Below, piece by piece: positions 8,802 through 17,748 of a DNA stretch of 64,000 bases. A program made the position numbers and the translations under genes. This stretch comes from Pontibacter ramchanderi. GTDB lineage: Bacteria > Bacteroidota > Bacteroidia > Cytophagales > Hymenobacteraceae. The stretch is from positions 248,001 to 312,000 of the forward strand of contig NZ_PJMU01000003.1 in NCBI RefSeq assembly GCF_002846395.1. Reading direction: 5' to 3'. A model generated the notes under the pieces. It had not been told where the DNA came from and ran no database searches. It saw only the letters and a program-made list of their open reading frames with translations. Positions within the stretch are counted from its first letter, which is position 1, and the number at the start of each line of letters is the position of its first letter.

Positions 8802-8849
8802 ATTGGTTCTCTATTTGATTGGTTCTCTATTTGATTGGTTCTCTAAATG
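8802..8849. repeat. Three 16-bp tandem repeats in the S9 peptidase leader
   Basis: Unit ATTGGTTCTCTATTTG occurs at 8802-8817 and 8818-8833, with a third copy (ATTGGTTCTCTAAATG) at 8834-8849. The array begins 16 bases upstream of the minus-strand start codon, so it lies in the 5' untranslated region or overlaps the promoter. A change in copy number would alter spacing. Confidence 0.85.
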
Positions 8850-9023
8850 TACAAATTATTTTGCGGCTGCCCACGTTATTCGGTTAGAGGCTACTCTACA
8901 AGAAAGGTTTAAAGGAGGATGGCTCAACACTAACATTTAGACGCATGCAAACCCACTTCTATGGGCTCGACAATTTAACAATTAAACCATTTAACCTCTA
9001 ACAAGCCATTTACCTAACGATTG

Positions 9024-9055
9024 TTTGGTTTTCCGCTTGAATCCTGATAATTTCA
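9024..9055 (+). promoter_or_regulatory. Candidate promoter of the thiolase gene
   Basis: TTTG (9024-9027), then 20 bases, then TAATTTCA (9048-9055), which matches six of eight positions of the Bacteroidota -7 box TAnnTTTG. It lies 27 bases before the ATG. Confidence 0.35.
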
Positions 9056-9082
9056 CACTACAAAACTATTAGAGACAATCTT

Positions 9083-10267
9083 ATGCAAACTAAGGAAGTA
9101 TATATTATCTCAGCTGTGCGTACTCCGATCGGTAGCTTTGGCGGCGTGCTGGCCAGCCTGACTGCTACGGAGCTGGGTGCAGCTGCTATTAAAGGTGCCC
9201 TGGAGAAAGCAGGTGTTGACAAAAGCCTGGTACAGGAAGTGATCATGGGCAACGTGCTGTCGGCCAACGTGGGACAGGCTCCTGCCCGTCAGGCGGCTGT
9301 GAAGGCAGGTCTAGGTTACGAAGTAGAGTGTACGACGATCAACAAGGTATGCGCATCCGGTACAAAAGCGATCATGTATGCGGCGCAGGCCATCATGCTG
9401 GGTCACAAAGACGTGATCGTAGCGGGTGGTATGGAGAGCATGAGCAACGTTCCTTACTACCTCGACAAAGCCCGTTTCGGTGCTAAATTGGGTCACGGTC
9501 AGATGATCGACGGCCTGATGAAAGACGGTCTGTGGGATGTGTACAACGACTTCCACATGGGCAATGCCGCTGAGAACACAGCCCGCGAAATGAAGATCAC
9601 CCGTGAAATGCAGGATGAGTACGCGATCAGCTCTTACAAAAAAGTAGCTGCTGCCGCTGAGGCAGGTATGCTGAAAGACGAGATCGTGCCGGTGGAGATT
9701 CCGCAGCGTGGCAAAGACCCGATTGTGGTAACAGAAGACGAAGAATACAAAAAAGTGAACTTCGAGAAAATGGCTGGTCTGCGCCCTGTGTTTGACAAAG
9801 CAGGTACAGTAACGGCCGCCAATGCCTCTACCCTGAACGACGGCGCCGCTGCACTGTTGCTGATGAGCAAGGAGAAAGCAGAAGAACTGGGTGTGAAGCC
9901 GATCGCAAAGATCCGTGGCTTTGCTGATGCGGAGCAGGATCCGATCTGGTTTACCACTACGCCATCTTTGGCTATACCTAAGGCGCTGAAAAATGCCGGC
10001 GTATCGCCTGAGGAGGTTGACTTTTACGAAATCAACGAAGCCTTCTCAGTCGTATCGATCGCTAACAACCAGAAACTGGGTCTGGAAGGTGGCAACGTGA
10101 ACGTGTTCGGTGGTGCCGTATCACTGGGTCACCCACTGGGTGCTTCCGGTGCACGCATCGTAACCACGCTTTGCAACGTGCTCGACAAAAAAGGCGGCAA
10201 AATCGGTGTGACCGGTATCTGCAACGGCGGTGGCGGTGCCTCTGCCCTTGTGATCGAAAAAATGTAA
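9083..10267 (+). CDS. atoB: Acetyl-CoA C-acetyltransferase (thiolase)
   Basis: 394 residues, full length for the family. Catalytic residues are clear: nucleophile C90 in NKVCASGTKA, H350 in GHPLGASG and C380 in CNGGGGASA. The enzyme condenses two acetyl-CoA to acetoacetyl-CoA or runs in reverse in beta-oxidation or ketone-body use. The biosynthetic type (AtoB/PhaA-like) fits the sequence best. Codon use is strongly optimised (few rare codons), which suggests high expression. It stands alone, with a candidate promoter upstream and a strong terminator 28 bases downstream. Confidence 0.95.
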   Translation: MQTKEVYIISAVRTPIGSFGGVLASLTATELGAAAIKGALEKAGVDKSLVQEVIMGNVLSANVGQAPARQAAVKAGLGYEVECTTINKVCASGTKAIMYAAQAIMLGHKDVIVAGGMESMSNVPYYLDKARFGAKLGHGQMIDGLMKDGLWDVYNDFHMGNAAENTAREMKITREMQDEYAISSYKKVAAAAEAGMLKDEIVPVEIPQRGKDPIVVTEDEEYKKVNFEKMAGLRPVFDKAGTVTAANASTLNDGAAALLLMSKEKAEELGVKPIAKIRGFADAEQDPIWFTTTPSLAIPKALKNAGVSPEEVDFYEINEAFSVVSIANNQKLGLEGGNVNVFGGAVSLGHPLGASGARIVTTLCNVLDKKGGKIGVTGICNGGGGASALVIEKM

Positions 10268-10294
10268 TTGCCCAAACAGGTATATTTTTTGCAG

Positions 10295-10328
10295 GAAGCC
10301 TTACGTTATTTCGTAGGGCTTCTTTTTT
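10295..10328 (+). terminator. Rho-independent terminator after the thiolase
   Basis: Stem GAAGCCTTACG/CGTAGGGCTTC (11 pairs, one G-U), six-base loop, then CTTTTTT. Confidence 0.9.
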
Positions 10329-10358
10329 ATACCTTGCTATCAATTAAACTGTTTGCCA

Positions 10359-10366
10359 TACTTTTG
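10359..10366 (+). promoter_or_regulatory. Promoter -7 box TACTTTTG
   Basis: Exact match to TAnnTTTG, 23 bases before the ATG at 10390. A TTG at 10334-10336 lies 22 bases upstream as a possible -33 element. Confidence 0.55.
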
Positions 10367-10389
10367 GTGTTTATCCTTTTTGAAATACT

Positions 10390-10923
10390 ATGTCATTAGA
10401 AAACGAACTGGCCAGGTTCTGGGAATGGGCCAAGATGACGCCCGACACCTATAACGAACAAAGAGGTTTGGGCGAGTGGGAAGCAGACTACCCTGAGAGG
10501 GACGCTTTGTACAAGGCAGCTGAAGAAGCACTGGAGCAACTGAATAAAGAGTTTAACCACGACCTGGCACAACTGCTTGTGTATGCCCTGGCGATCGACA
10601 ATGAGGCAGGTATAGTGTTGAAAGCTGTGGAGGAGAAACTCGCGGAGCCCTTGCGATTTATACGCAAAGGGGTATTCTCGAACCAGCCGCAGGCCCGTTG
10701 GCAAATGGCCGAATTGCTCTCGCATGTGGAGGTAGAAGGCCGCGAGAAAATGCTCCTGCACCTGATCAAAAGCGAACCGGACAAGTATGTGATCCGGCGT
10801 GCCTTGATGAGCCTCGACAAAGTCAACCATGCCAAGGCAGTAGAGCTGGCCCAGCCCTATGTACGAGACACCGACCCGTTCATGAAACTAGTGGCAAAAG
10901 AGATAACCAAGAAGAAGGTATAG
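10390..10923 (+). CDS. Hypothetical protein with HEAT-like helices
   Basis: 177 residues, mostly predicted amphipathic helices, with no signal peptide or membrane segment. The second half (ARWQMAELLSHVEVEGREKMLLHLIKSEPDKYVIRRALMSLDKV) resembles paired HEAT-type helices with the recurring pattern of a small residue, Leu and a charged end. I do not recognise a named family. HEAT-like proteins usually act as scaffolds or binding partners. Its own -7 box lies upstream and the next gene is 180 bases downstream, so it is probably monocistronic. Confidence 0.65.
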   Translation: MSLENELARFWEWAKMTPDTYNEQRGLGEWEADYPERDALYKAAEEALEQLNKEFNHDLAQLLVYALAIDNEAGIVLKAVEEKLAEPLRFIRKGVFSNQPQARWQMAELLSHVEVEGREKMLLHLIKSEPDKYVIRRALMSLDKVNHAKAVELAQPYVRDTDPFMKLVAKEITKKKV

Positions 10924-11103
10924 TTTTCTTGACAAAGGACAAAAGACTCCTCGGTTCAGTTGCTTTTGTGTGATTTATACCTGCTTTGTAATGCTGCACT
11001 ATTTGTTCAGGCGCTAAAAAAAGTAAAATCTGCTTTAATCAGGATTTATCAAAAGACCTTTGTTAAATAGTCCTTTGTCTGGAACACATTTAAAATCAGT
11101 CCC

Positions 11104-12432
11104 ATGTCTAAATTGCTTTTCATCTTACCCGCCTTTTTGCTAGTCGGCGCCACAGCTTTCGGGCAGTCCACGCGCAAAGTGGTCACCTACCACGACGAAT
11201 CGATGACGACGGTGAAAGAGGTATACTACATAACACCAGATTCGGCCATTGTGGGCTACTACAACCGCTACTACCCAACTGGCGAGCGGGAAGCCTTTGC
11301 CAAGTTTGTAGCGGGCAAGAAGGACAGCGTGTTTACGGAGTATTACCAGAACGGGCAGCCCCGCATGCAAGTGACGTATGTGCAGGACCAGAAGCAGGGC
11401 CCATTCCGAGCTTTTCATCCGGACGGCCGCTTGCTGCAGGAGGGCAGATACGAGAATGACCAGCAGAGCAACGTGTTCAAGACCTTTTACGCCGATGGCA
11501 AAGTGCGCAAGGAGACAAACTTTGTAAACGGTTTCCCGGAGGGGCTGGTGCGCGAGTTTTACCCGAACGGCAAGCTGAAATCGGAGATCACCTACAAGAA
11601 CAGCCAACAGAATGGCCCGGCTAAAACCTACTTCGAAAACGGCAACCTCGAAACCGATGCCACTTACCGCAACGGCATGCTGGAAGGCTCCTACAAAACC
11701 TACTTCGACAATGGCCAATTGGAAACAGAAGTGATCAATGTGGCGGGTCAGCGAAACGGTACTTTCAAGAGCTATTACCGCAGCGGCAAACTTAGCACTG
11801 AAGGCAGCTTTGTGTCCGGCAAGATGCATGGTCCGTCCAAAGCCTATTTCGAGAACGGGAACCTGCGCAGCATGATCACTTACCGCAACGGACAGGTACA
11901 GGGACTTTCGCAGATCTACTACGAAGACGGCAAACTGAAGGAGGAAGGCCAGTACAGCAACAACGGCGACGACCGCAAAATCACGACCTATTACCCCTCC
12001 GGCAACATAAAAGCCGAGGAGCAATACAAAAACAAACTGCGCACCGGCAACTGGAAAACTTACTATGATGTCCCCGGCAAAAAGGAAGAGATAGCCGAAA
12101 CCTACAATACCGACAAACTGACCGGCGAGCGCGTGGTGTACTATGAAAATGGCCAGGCCAAGGCGAAGTATACCTACGGCAAAGGCGACGGCAAAATTGT
12201 GAGCAGCCAGGAGTTTTACGAAAGCGGCAAGCTCAAATCCGAGACAAGTTACAAAGACGGCCTTCGCTTCGGCCCTTACAAACAGTACTTCGAGGACGGC
12301 AAAGTAGAAGTGCTCGGCCAGCACCGCAACAACAGAGCCACCGGCACCTGGAAATACCACAACCCAGAAGGTAAGGTATACATGACGCGCCTCTACCGAA
12401 ATGGAGAGGTTGTAGAGGAGAAACAGAAGTAA
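11104..12432 (+). CDS. Secreted MORN-repeat protein (YwqK-like)
   Basis: 442 residues with a Sec signal peptide (MSKLLFILPAFLLVGATAFG). The rest is about 16 repeats of 22-24 residues around YYxNGxLxxE (YYPTGER, YYQNGQP, FHPDGRL, FYADGKV, FYPNGKL, YFENGNL, YFDNGQL, and so on to YHNPEGKV). This is the MORN variant often labelled YwqK-family antitoxin, but no toxin gene is adjacent and the protein is exported, so that label should not be read as function. A long beta-sheet rod or solenoid is likely. One base separates its stop from the ATG of the GNAT gene, so translation is probably coupled. Confidence 0.88.
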   Translation: MSKLLFILPAFLLVGATAFGQSTRKVVTYHDESMTTVKEVYYITPDSAIVGYYNRYYPTGEREAFAKFVAGKKDSVFTEYYQNGQPRMQVTYVQDQKQGPFRAFHPDGRLLQEGRYENDQQSNVFKTFYADGKVRKETNFVNGFPEGLVREFYPNGKLKSEITYKNSQQNGPAKTYFENGNLETDATYRNGMLEGSYKTYFDNGQLETEVINVAGQRNGTFKSYYRSGKLSTEGSFVSGKMHGPSKAYFENGNLRSMITYRNGQVQGLSQIYYEDGKLKEEGQYSNNGDDRKITTYYPSGNIKAEEQYKNKLRTGNWKTYYDVPGKKEEIAETYNTDKLTGERVVYYENGQAKAKYTYGKGDGKIVSSQEFYESGKLKSETSYKDGLRFGPYKQYFEDGKVEVLGQHRNNRATGTWKYHNPEGKVYMTRLYRNGEVVEEKQK

Positions 12433-12433
12433 T

Positions 12434-12877
12434 ATGCGCTGCCGCGAAGCCAAACTCACCGACATTCCCCAGCTGCAAATCATCCGCCATTCGGTGAAGG
12501 AAAACATCCTCTCCGACCCGACATTAGTCACGGACGAACTTTGTGCGCTATACCTGACCGAGCGCGGCAAAGGCTGGGTATGCGAGGTAGATGGAAAAGT
12601 AGTGGGCTTCTCCATTGTGGATATGCAGGAGCATAATGTGTGGGCCTTGTTTCTACTGCCGGAATTTGAGAGCCAAGGTATAGGCAAGCAACTGCACAAC
12701 ATGCTGCTCAACTGGTACTTCGAGCAGACCAGGGAAACGATCTGGCTGGGCACCGACCCCGGCACGCGGGCCGAGCAATTTTACCGCAGACAAGGCTGGC
12801 GCGAGATAGGTACACACGGTCGCAGCGAGATAAAATTTGAGATGCGCTACGAAGACTGGAAAGCTTGCTCCGAATAG
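12434..12877 (+). CDS. GNAT family N-acetyltransferase
   Basis: 147 residues, a single GNAT domain. Motif A is visible as LFLLPEFESQGIGKQLHNML (acetyl-CoA pyrophosphate loop QGIGKQ), and the C-terminal FYRRQGWREIG is motif B. It transfers an acetyl group from acetyl-CoA to an amine; the acceptor is unknown. The start codon comes one base after the stop of the MORN-repeat gene. A hairpin built from an inverted pair of the GGTATA word follows the stop directly. Confidence 0.88.
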   Translation: MRCREAKLTDIPQLQIIRHSVKENILSDPTLVTDELCALYLTERGKGWVCEVDGKVVGFSIVDMQEHNVWALFLLPEFESQGIGKQLHNMLLNWYFEQTRETIWLGTDPGTRAEQFYRRQGWREIGTHGRSEIKFEMRYEDWKACSE

Positions 12878-12894
12878 GTATAGCTTACTATACC
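12877..12894. terminator. Hairpin made of an inverted GGTATA pair
   Basis: GGTATAG (12877-12883), loop CTTA, CTATACC (12888-12894): a perfect 7-bp stem that starts in the stop codon of the GNAT gene. There is no strong T-tract, so termination is uncertain. Confidence 0.5.
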
Positions 12895-13139
12895 AGTGTT
12901 AAGACATTCCTTATACCTATCCTAACCCTTTTAAAGTCTGTCCCATGATGGGGTTATTCTTTGATGCTGCAAAGCTTTTAGTTTAGCAGTGTGCAGTTCT
13001 CTCCAAATGTAAACACCCCTCTTCGCTCCCCTCAAGGGGAGAATCAGTTACATTGGAACGACCATGCCTTTATCCCGACTTTTGCCCGCTTTCTACCGTA
13101 TAGACGAATCACGTTTTCACCAACCAAAACTGATGCGCT

Positions 13140-14807
13140 ATGCTGGAAGAGCTATGGTATAAAAATTCAATAATTTACAGTCTTGACCTCGAAACGTTCA
13201 TGGACCTGAACGGTGACGGCGTGGGCGACTTCGAAGGACTAGCCCGCCGCCTCGACTACCTCAACGCCATGGGCATCGACTGCATCTGGCTCGCCCCTTT
13301 TCAGCCTACCCCCAACAAAGACAATGGCTACGATATTTCCGACTACTATGGTGTAGACCCGCGCCATGGCTCCAGCGGCAATTTCGTGGAGTTTATGCAC
13401 CAGGCCAACAAGCGCGGCATCAAGGTTATCATCGATCTGGTGGTGAACCATACCTCCGACCAGCACCCCTGGTTTCAGGATGCCCGCAGCAGCGAAAACG
13501 CCAAGCACCACGACTGGTACGTGTGGCATAAAAAGAAACCCTCTGACTGGAACGAAGGCATGGTGTTTCCGGGTGTGCAGGAGTCAACCTGGAGCTACGA
13601 CAAAAAAGCCAAAGCCTGGTACTACCACCGCTTTCACCATTTTCAGCCTGACCTGAACTGGGACAACCCCGACGTGCGGGCCGAGATCAAGCGCATCATC
13701 GGGTTTTGGCTGGAGTTAGGTATAGCCGGCTTCCGGGTAGATGCCGTGCCTTTTATGATCGAGTCGCCGGAGCCGAACACGAGCAAGCACGAACTGAATT
13801 TTGACTACTTGTGCGAAATGCGCCAGTTTGTGCAATGGCGGCGAGGCGAGGCTATTTTGCTGGGCGAGGCGAATGTGATGCCCGAGGAAAACAAAAAATA
13901 CTTCGGTGAGAAAGGCGACGGCATTCACATGATGTTTAATTTCTATGTGAACCAGTACGTCTTTTATGCGCTGGCCACAGGCAAAGTCGAGCCGCTCGAA
14001 AAGGCTTTGGAGGCCACCCGCACGCACCACCACACGGTGCAGTGGGCACACTTTCTCCGCAACCACGACGAGCTGGACCTGGGCCGCCTGAGCGATGAAG
14101 AACGCGACGAGGTATTTGCACGGTTTGCCCCGGACAAAGACATGCAGCTCTACGACCGCGGCATACGCCGCCGATTGAGCACCATGCTCGGCAACCGTCA
14201 GCAGAGCGAGTTGGCCTACAGCCTGATGTTCTCACTGCCCGGCACCCCCGTAATCCGCTACGGCGACGAGATTGGCATGGGCGACGACCTGAGCCTGAAA
14301 GAGCGCGATGCCGTGCGCACTCCTATGCAGTGGACGGACGATTTCCAGGGCGGCTTTTCGAAGGCCGAGAAACTGGTGCACCCCATCATCGACAAGGGCC
14401 CTTACTCCTACCACCACATCAATGTCGAGAACCAGCGCCGCGACCCCAATTCCATGCTGAACTGGATGACCTCGCTGATACGGCTGCGGCAGGAGTGCAC
14501 CGAAATAGGCTGGGGAGACTGGCAGATCCTGAAAACGAACAACGAGAAAGTGCTCTGCCTACACTACAGTTGGCAAGGCAGCTCGCTCATCATTCTGCAT
14601 AACTTCGACAAGCTGGCCCACGAGGTGGTGCTGGATTTGAAGCAGGAGAAAAACGACAAGCAGGAAAAGGAGCATCAACTGGTAGACCTAATGGTAAACT
14701 TCACCAGCGAGGCCGATAAAAAGGGCAGGCACTACATCACACTCGATGCCTACGGCTACCGCTGGTTCCGGGCCGGTGACCTGAGTCACTTGCTCAAAAA
14801 AAGCTAG
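13140..14807 (+). CDS. GH13 alpha-glucosyl enzyme, trehalose synthase-like
   Basis: 555 residues: (beta/alpha)8 barrel and C-terminal beta domain, no signal peptide. GH13 conserved regions: DLVVNH (99-104), GFRVDAVPF with nucleophile D201, LLGEANV with acid/base E243 and FLRNHDELD with D310. The opening ELWYKNSIIYSLDLETFMDLNGDGVGDF and the NHDELDLGRLSDEER segment resemble trehalose synthase (maltose to trehalose isomerase, TreS). The protein lacks the fused maltokinase domain, and no glg or tre genes flank it. The alternative is an oligo-glucosidase of the same subfamily. An ATG at 13140 with a GC-rich body supports this start. Confidence 0.85.
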   Translation: MLEELWYKNSIIYSLDLETFMDLNGDGVGDFEGLARRLDYLNAMGIDCIWLAPFQPTPNKDNGYDISDYYGVDPRHGSSGNFVEFMHQANKRGIKVIIDLVVNHTSDQHPWFQDARSSENAKHHDWYVWHKKKPSDWNEGMVFPGVQESTWSYDKKAKAWYYHRFHHFQPDLNWDNPDVRAEIKRIIGFWLELGIAGFRVDAVPFMIESPEPNTSKHELNFDYLCEMRQFVQWRRGEAILLGEANVMPEENKKYFGEKGDGIHMMFNFYVNQYVFYALATGKVEPLEKALEATRTHHHTVQWAHFLRNHDELDLGRLSDEERDEVFARFAPDKDMQLYDRGIRRRLSTMLGNRQQSELAYSLMFSLPGTPVIRYGDEIGMGDDLSLKERDAVRTPMQWTDDFQGGFSKAEKLVHPIIDKGPYSYHHINVENQRRDPNSMLNWMTSLIRLRQECTEIGWGDWQILKTNNEKVLCLHYSWQGSSLIILHNFDKLAHEVVLDLKQEKNDKQEKEHQLVDLMVNFTSEADKKGRHYITLDAYGYRWFRAGDLSHLLKKS

Positions 14808-14812
14808 GTACA

Positions 14813-14853
14813 CAGGTATAGGCGCGAGGCTCGACGGGTATTGCCTATACCTG
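14813..14853. terminator. Convergent terminator built from inverted CAGGTATA words
   Basis: CAGGTATAGGC (14813-14823) and GCCTATACCTG (14843-14853) form a perfect 11-bp stem with a 19-base loop, exactly between the ends of the convergent GH13 and DEAD-box genes. Confidence 0.6.
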
Positions 14854-14854
14854 G

Positions 14855-15997
14855 CTACTGTCCTTGCAAGTCAATTGTATCGGTGGGTAATACTTCTACC
14901 TTCACTCCCATCTTTTTCTGGATGATCTTGAAGTGGTGGGCATCTTCTGGCGTGATCAGCGAGATGGCTTCGCCGGAAGCTTCTGCACGGCCCGTGCGGC
15001 CAATGCGGTGCACATAGTCTTTGGGAGAGCGGGGTAGTTCGTAATTGATCACGTAGGGCAAAAACTTGATGTCTATACCTCGCGAGGCCAGGTCAGTAGC
15101 GACCAGCACCCGCAGTTTGCCGGCTTTAAACTGGCGGAGCGCTTCTGTTCTGCCACCCTGGCTTCTGTCGCCGTGAAAAGCCGCCGCTTCTATTCCATGC
15201 TTCTTCAGTTTGCCCACCACATTGTCGGCGGTACGGATTGATGAAGCAAATACGAGCACCTGCTGCATGTCGTGCTGCCGGATGAGGTAACGCAGCAAAG
15301 GGCCTTTCTTCTCAGGCTCCACCTGGTAGGCTACTTGTTTGATCAGCTCCGGCACGGTCGCCTCTTCCTGCACTGTAATTCGCACGGGGTCCCTCAGTAG
15401 TTTTGCGATCAGGTCCTCCACATCCTGGCTCAGTGTGGCCGAGAACAGAAGGTTTTGTCGACGGGCTGGCAACATAGCAAGCAGCTTGTTCACTTCCTCC
15501 TGAAAGCCCAGGTTCAGCATTTTATCGGCCTCGTCGAGCACCAGCGTTTCCACTTCCGAAAGGTGCACGGCTTTGTGTTCGATCAGGTCGAGCAGGCGGC
15601 CGGGCGTGGCGACGAGCACATCGGTACCACTCAGTTTCATCATCTGCGGATTAATGGAAATACCCCCATACACAGCCAGCGTTTTTACCGGACGTTCGAG
15701 CCCTTTGGCGAAAGCCCGGAACACTTCTTCGATCTGCACAGCCAATTCGCGCGTCGGCACCAGTACCAGCGTGCGCACGTACCTGTTGCGGCCGGCTTGC
15801 TTTTTTCGTTGCATCTCCAGAATCGGTAGCGCAAAACCCGCCGTCTTGCCAGAGCCTGTCTGCGCTATACCTAAAACATCTTTGCCTTGCAGGATGGCAG
15901 GTATAGCCTGCTCCTGTATGGGATAAGGAGCCGTGTAGCCGTGGTCAGAAATGGAGCGAAGCAGGGGAGCCGAGAGGCCTAACGAAGCAAATGACAT
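14855..15997 (-). CDS. rhlE: DEAD-box RNA helicase, RhlE-like
   Basis: 380 residues with the complete set of SF2 motifs: Q motif (SFASLGLSAPLLRSISDHGY, PIQEQAIP), motif I AQTGSGKT (45-52), PTRELA, DEAD (155-158), SAT in LLFSATLSQ, and HRIGRTGRA. It unwinds RNA using ATP, in ribosome assembly or mRNA turnover. It ends shortly after the helicase core, without the basic tail many RhlE proteins have. Single gene; its 3' end shares the hairpin with the GH13 gene. Confidence 0.93.
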   Translation of the reverse strand: MSFASLGLSAPLLRSISDHGYTAPYPIQEQAIPAILQGKDVLGIAQTGSGKTAGFALPILEMQRKKQAGRNRYVRTLVLVPTRELAVQIEEVFRAFAKGLERPVKTLAVYGGISINPQMMKLSGTDVLVATPGRLLDLIEHKAVHLSEVETLVLDEADKMLNLGFQEEVNKLLAMLPARRQNLLFSATLSQDVEDLIAKLLRDPVRITVQEEATVPELIKQVAYQVEPEKKGPLLRYLIRQHDMQQVLVFASSIRTADNVVGKLKKHGIEAAAFHGDRSQGGRTEALRQFKAGKLRVLVATDLASRGIDIKFLPYVINYELPRSPKDYVHRIGRTGRAEASGEAISLITPEDAHHFKIIQKKMGVKVEVLPTDTIDLQGQ

Positions 15998-16051
15998 AGA
16001 ACAGGCATAAGGTGGCAGGCACGCGCCTAAACCATTGCAAAGGTAGGGATA

Positions 16052-16798
16052 TTATACGTCTTTTTGGGCAGGCGCCACCACAATGCGTGTATGGTACTTT
16101 GTGAGCATATCCAGCAAGGCATAGATGAACAACGCCACGCCCGACATTTCAAGAAATTCCTCGATGCAATACAGGATGCGGTTGTAGAGGTGGTACAAGC
16201 CATAGCGCTTGTAGAGATACCCTTCAATAAACTCCAGGCCGAGCGCTCCGACCACAAACAACGCCCCCGACAGGATAATGAGGTTGCGGGAATACTGGGG
16301 CAGCCTCAGCACAAAGCGAAGAAAGTAGGCCACCACTGCCAGCGTGAGCATACCATAGGGCACCACCCAGGCCCAGTGCAGCATACCCGACAGGTCGGTA
16401 GCCAGACGGGGGCGCACAAAATCGGCCACCCGCTCGTGTATCTGGGTGCTTTCATCGATGGCCATAAACAAAAAGATACAGCCAAGTATAAACCAATGGC
16501 GGCTGTATTGGTCAGGTGCCTGAACGCGCAACTGCCGGTTCAGCAAAAAAAGCAGGCCACTGGCCACCAACAGCAGCACCGAGGAGAAAAATGCCGGGAT
16601 GTTGCTCTCACCATTAAAGCTGAAGTAATGTACCACCAGCCGCGTTAGCCTCGATTCATACGCCCACACACTCTCCAGCAGGATTCCCGCCACATCGGCC
16701 AGCAACAACACCGTGATAATGGAGGCAAGCATTTGCAGCACCTGCTTTGGGCAAAACACACAAGCTGACGTAGTGGGATAAGTCTGATTCTGTAGCAT
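16052..16798 (-). CDS. Six-TM membrane protein of unknown function
   Basis: 248 residues with about six hydrophobic segments (roughly 20-40, 65-85, 103-118, 140-165, 172-192, 215-238). Conserved-looking polar residues lie inside or at the ends of the membrane segments: AIDESTQIHE, LEFIEG and CIEEFLEMSG. Buried Asp, Glu and His pairs in such a small protein suggest a metal- or proton-binding site, but I cannot name the family. It is divergent from the YjdF-like membrane gene at 16912, sharing a short promoter region. Confidence 0.7.
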   Translation of the reverse strand: MLQNQTYPTTSACVFCPKQVLQMLASIITVLLLADVAGILLESVWAYESRLTRLVVHYFSFNGESNIPAFFSSVLLLVASGLLFLLNRQLRVQAPDQYSRHWFILGCIFLFMAIDESTQIHERVADFVRPRLATDLSGMLHWAWVVPYGMLTLAVVAYFLRFVLRLPQYSRNLIILSGALFVVGALGLEFIEGYLYKRYGLYHLYNRILYCIEEFLEMSGVALFIYALLDMLTKYHTRIVVAPAQKDV

Positions 16799-16911
16799 AA
16801 GCCATAGACAAAGTGAAGCATCGACAAGGTATAGCTCCCTCTTACCCTGATTCGTGGCGAATGGTTATCGTGCCGGGCCAAAGTACGTATGCAGAGCTAA
16901 ACCCCTTAACC

Positions 16912-17553
16912 ATGCAGCACAACGACACCTCCACCAGGTTCTCCTCCGGCAGCAATCCATGGCTCCTGGCCTCTGTTACCGTCTTCCTGCTCGTGTGGGT
17001 CAGCACCTTCGTCTGGACCAATGACCTAAACAACTGGTTCATCGAAAACGCACTGGTTTTTCTGTCGCTGGCTTTTCTGATAGGCACTTACCGGATCTAC
17101 CGGTTCAGTACCCTAAGCTATGTGCTGATCAGTGTGTTCATGTGCCTGCACGTGTATGGCTCGCAGTATACCTACGCAGAGAACCCTTTTGGTTATTGGA
17201 TGATGGAAACGTTTGATCACTCCCGAAACCACTATGACCGGCTCGTGCATTTCAGTTTCGGCCTGCTGCTCGCCTACCCCATGCGCGAGGCGTTCATACA
17301 CTGGCTGGATTATCCGCGCAGCAGCGCCTGGCTCTTACCTATTTTAACCACACTGGCGGTGAGCGCCGTTTATGAAATGATAGAATGGGCGGTAGCTGAA
17401 ATACTTTTCCCGGCGCAGGGCCCGGCCTACCTGGGCACGCAGGGAGATGTCTGGGATGCTCAAAAAGACACCTTCATGGCCTTCTCCGGGGCTCTGATCG
17501 CCACCATTGCGATGGGCCTGACGCGAAACAAGGGCCTGATTAATGAAAAGTGA
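16912..17553 (+). CDS. yjdF: DUF2238 (YjdF-like) membrane protein
   Basis: 213 residues from the ATG at 16912. A start at 16813 would lie 14 bases from the divergent start codon and add 33 polar residues. About six membrane segments; signature stretches are FDHSRNHYDRLVHFSFGLLLAYP, then SAVYEMIEWAVAEI and GDVWDAQKDTFMAFSGALIA, as in the DUF2238 family. Function unknown; the conserved Asp, His and Glu residues at the membrane edge suggest a binding site. Its divergent neighbour is also a small polytopic protein with Glu/His pairs. Confidence 0.8.
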   Translation: MQHNDTSTRFSSGSNPWLLASVTVFLLVWVSTFVWTNDLNNWFIENALVFLSLAFLIGTYRIYRFSTLSYVLISVFMCLHVYGSQYTYAENPFGYWMMETFDHSRNHYDRLVHFSFGLLLAYPMREAFIHWLDYPRSSAWLLPILTTLAVSAVYEMIEWAVAEILFPAQGPAYLGTQGDVWDAQKDTFMAFSGALIATIAMGLTRNKGLINEK

Positions 17554-17720
17554 AGTGGCTGTGCCGGTTAAACCGGGAAGTGCCTGCCAGCACCAATTTT
17601 CTTTCCCAACAAATTAACAAACCATTTTTTCCACAGAAATACATCAGCTGCTGAATAAGTTAACAAGTTATCCACCGAAACTACCCCCAAATCCAATTTT
17701 TTATTCCTAAAACTTCAGAT

Positions 17721-17728
17721 TATCTTCG
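17721..17728 (+). promoter_or_regulatory. Possible -7 box TATCTTCG for the bio operon
   Basis: Seven of eight matches to TAnnTTTG, 20 bases before the bioB ATG, with a T-rich stretch about 20 bases upstream. No BirA-type operator could be recognised. Confidence 0.35.
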
Positions 17729-17748
17729 TCCTCTAAACCCAAGCCATT

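Noticed and set aside
11140..12765. 541-codon antisense frame opposite the MORN-repeat gene
   Set aside because: Low-complexity translation rich in Val, Leu and Ala mirrors the repeats on the plus strand; no domain; typical shadow of a GC-rich repetitive gene.
11104..12877. Toxin-antitoxin module (YwqK-like with GNAT toxin)
   Set aside because: The MORN protein has a signal peptide and the GNAT lacks features of TacT-type toxins such as a small DUF1778 partner.
13017..13045. CTCCCC/GGGGAG hairpin upstream of the GH13 gene
   Set aside because: Only six pairs with no T-tract in either direction; more likely part of a dispersed repeat than a terminator.
13063..13161. Short frame MPLSRLLPAFYRIDESRFHQ just before the GH13 gene
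   Set aside because: No promoter or family support, ends within the GH13 gene, and no regulatory residue pattern.
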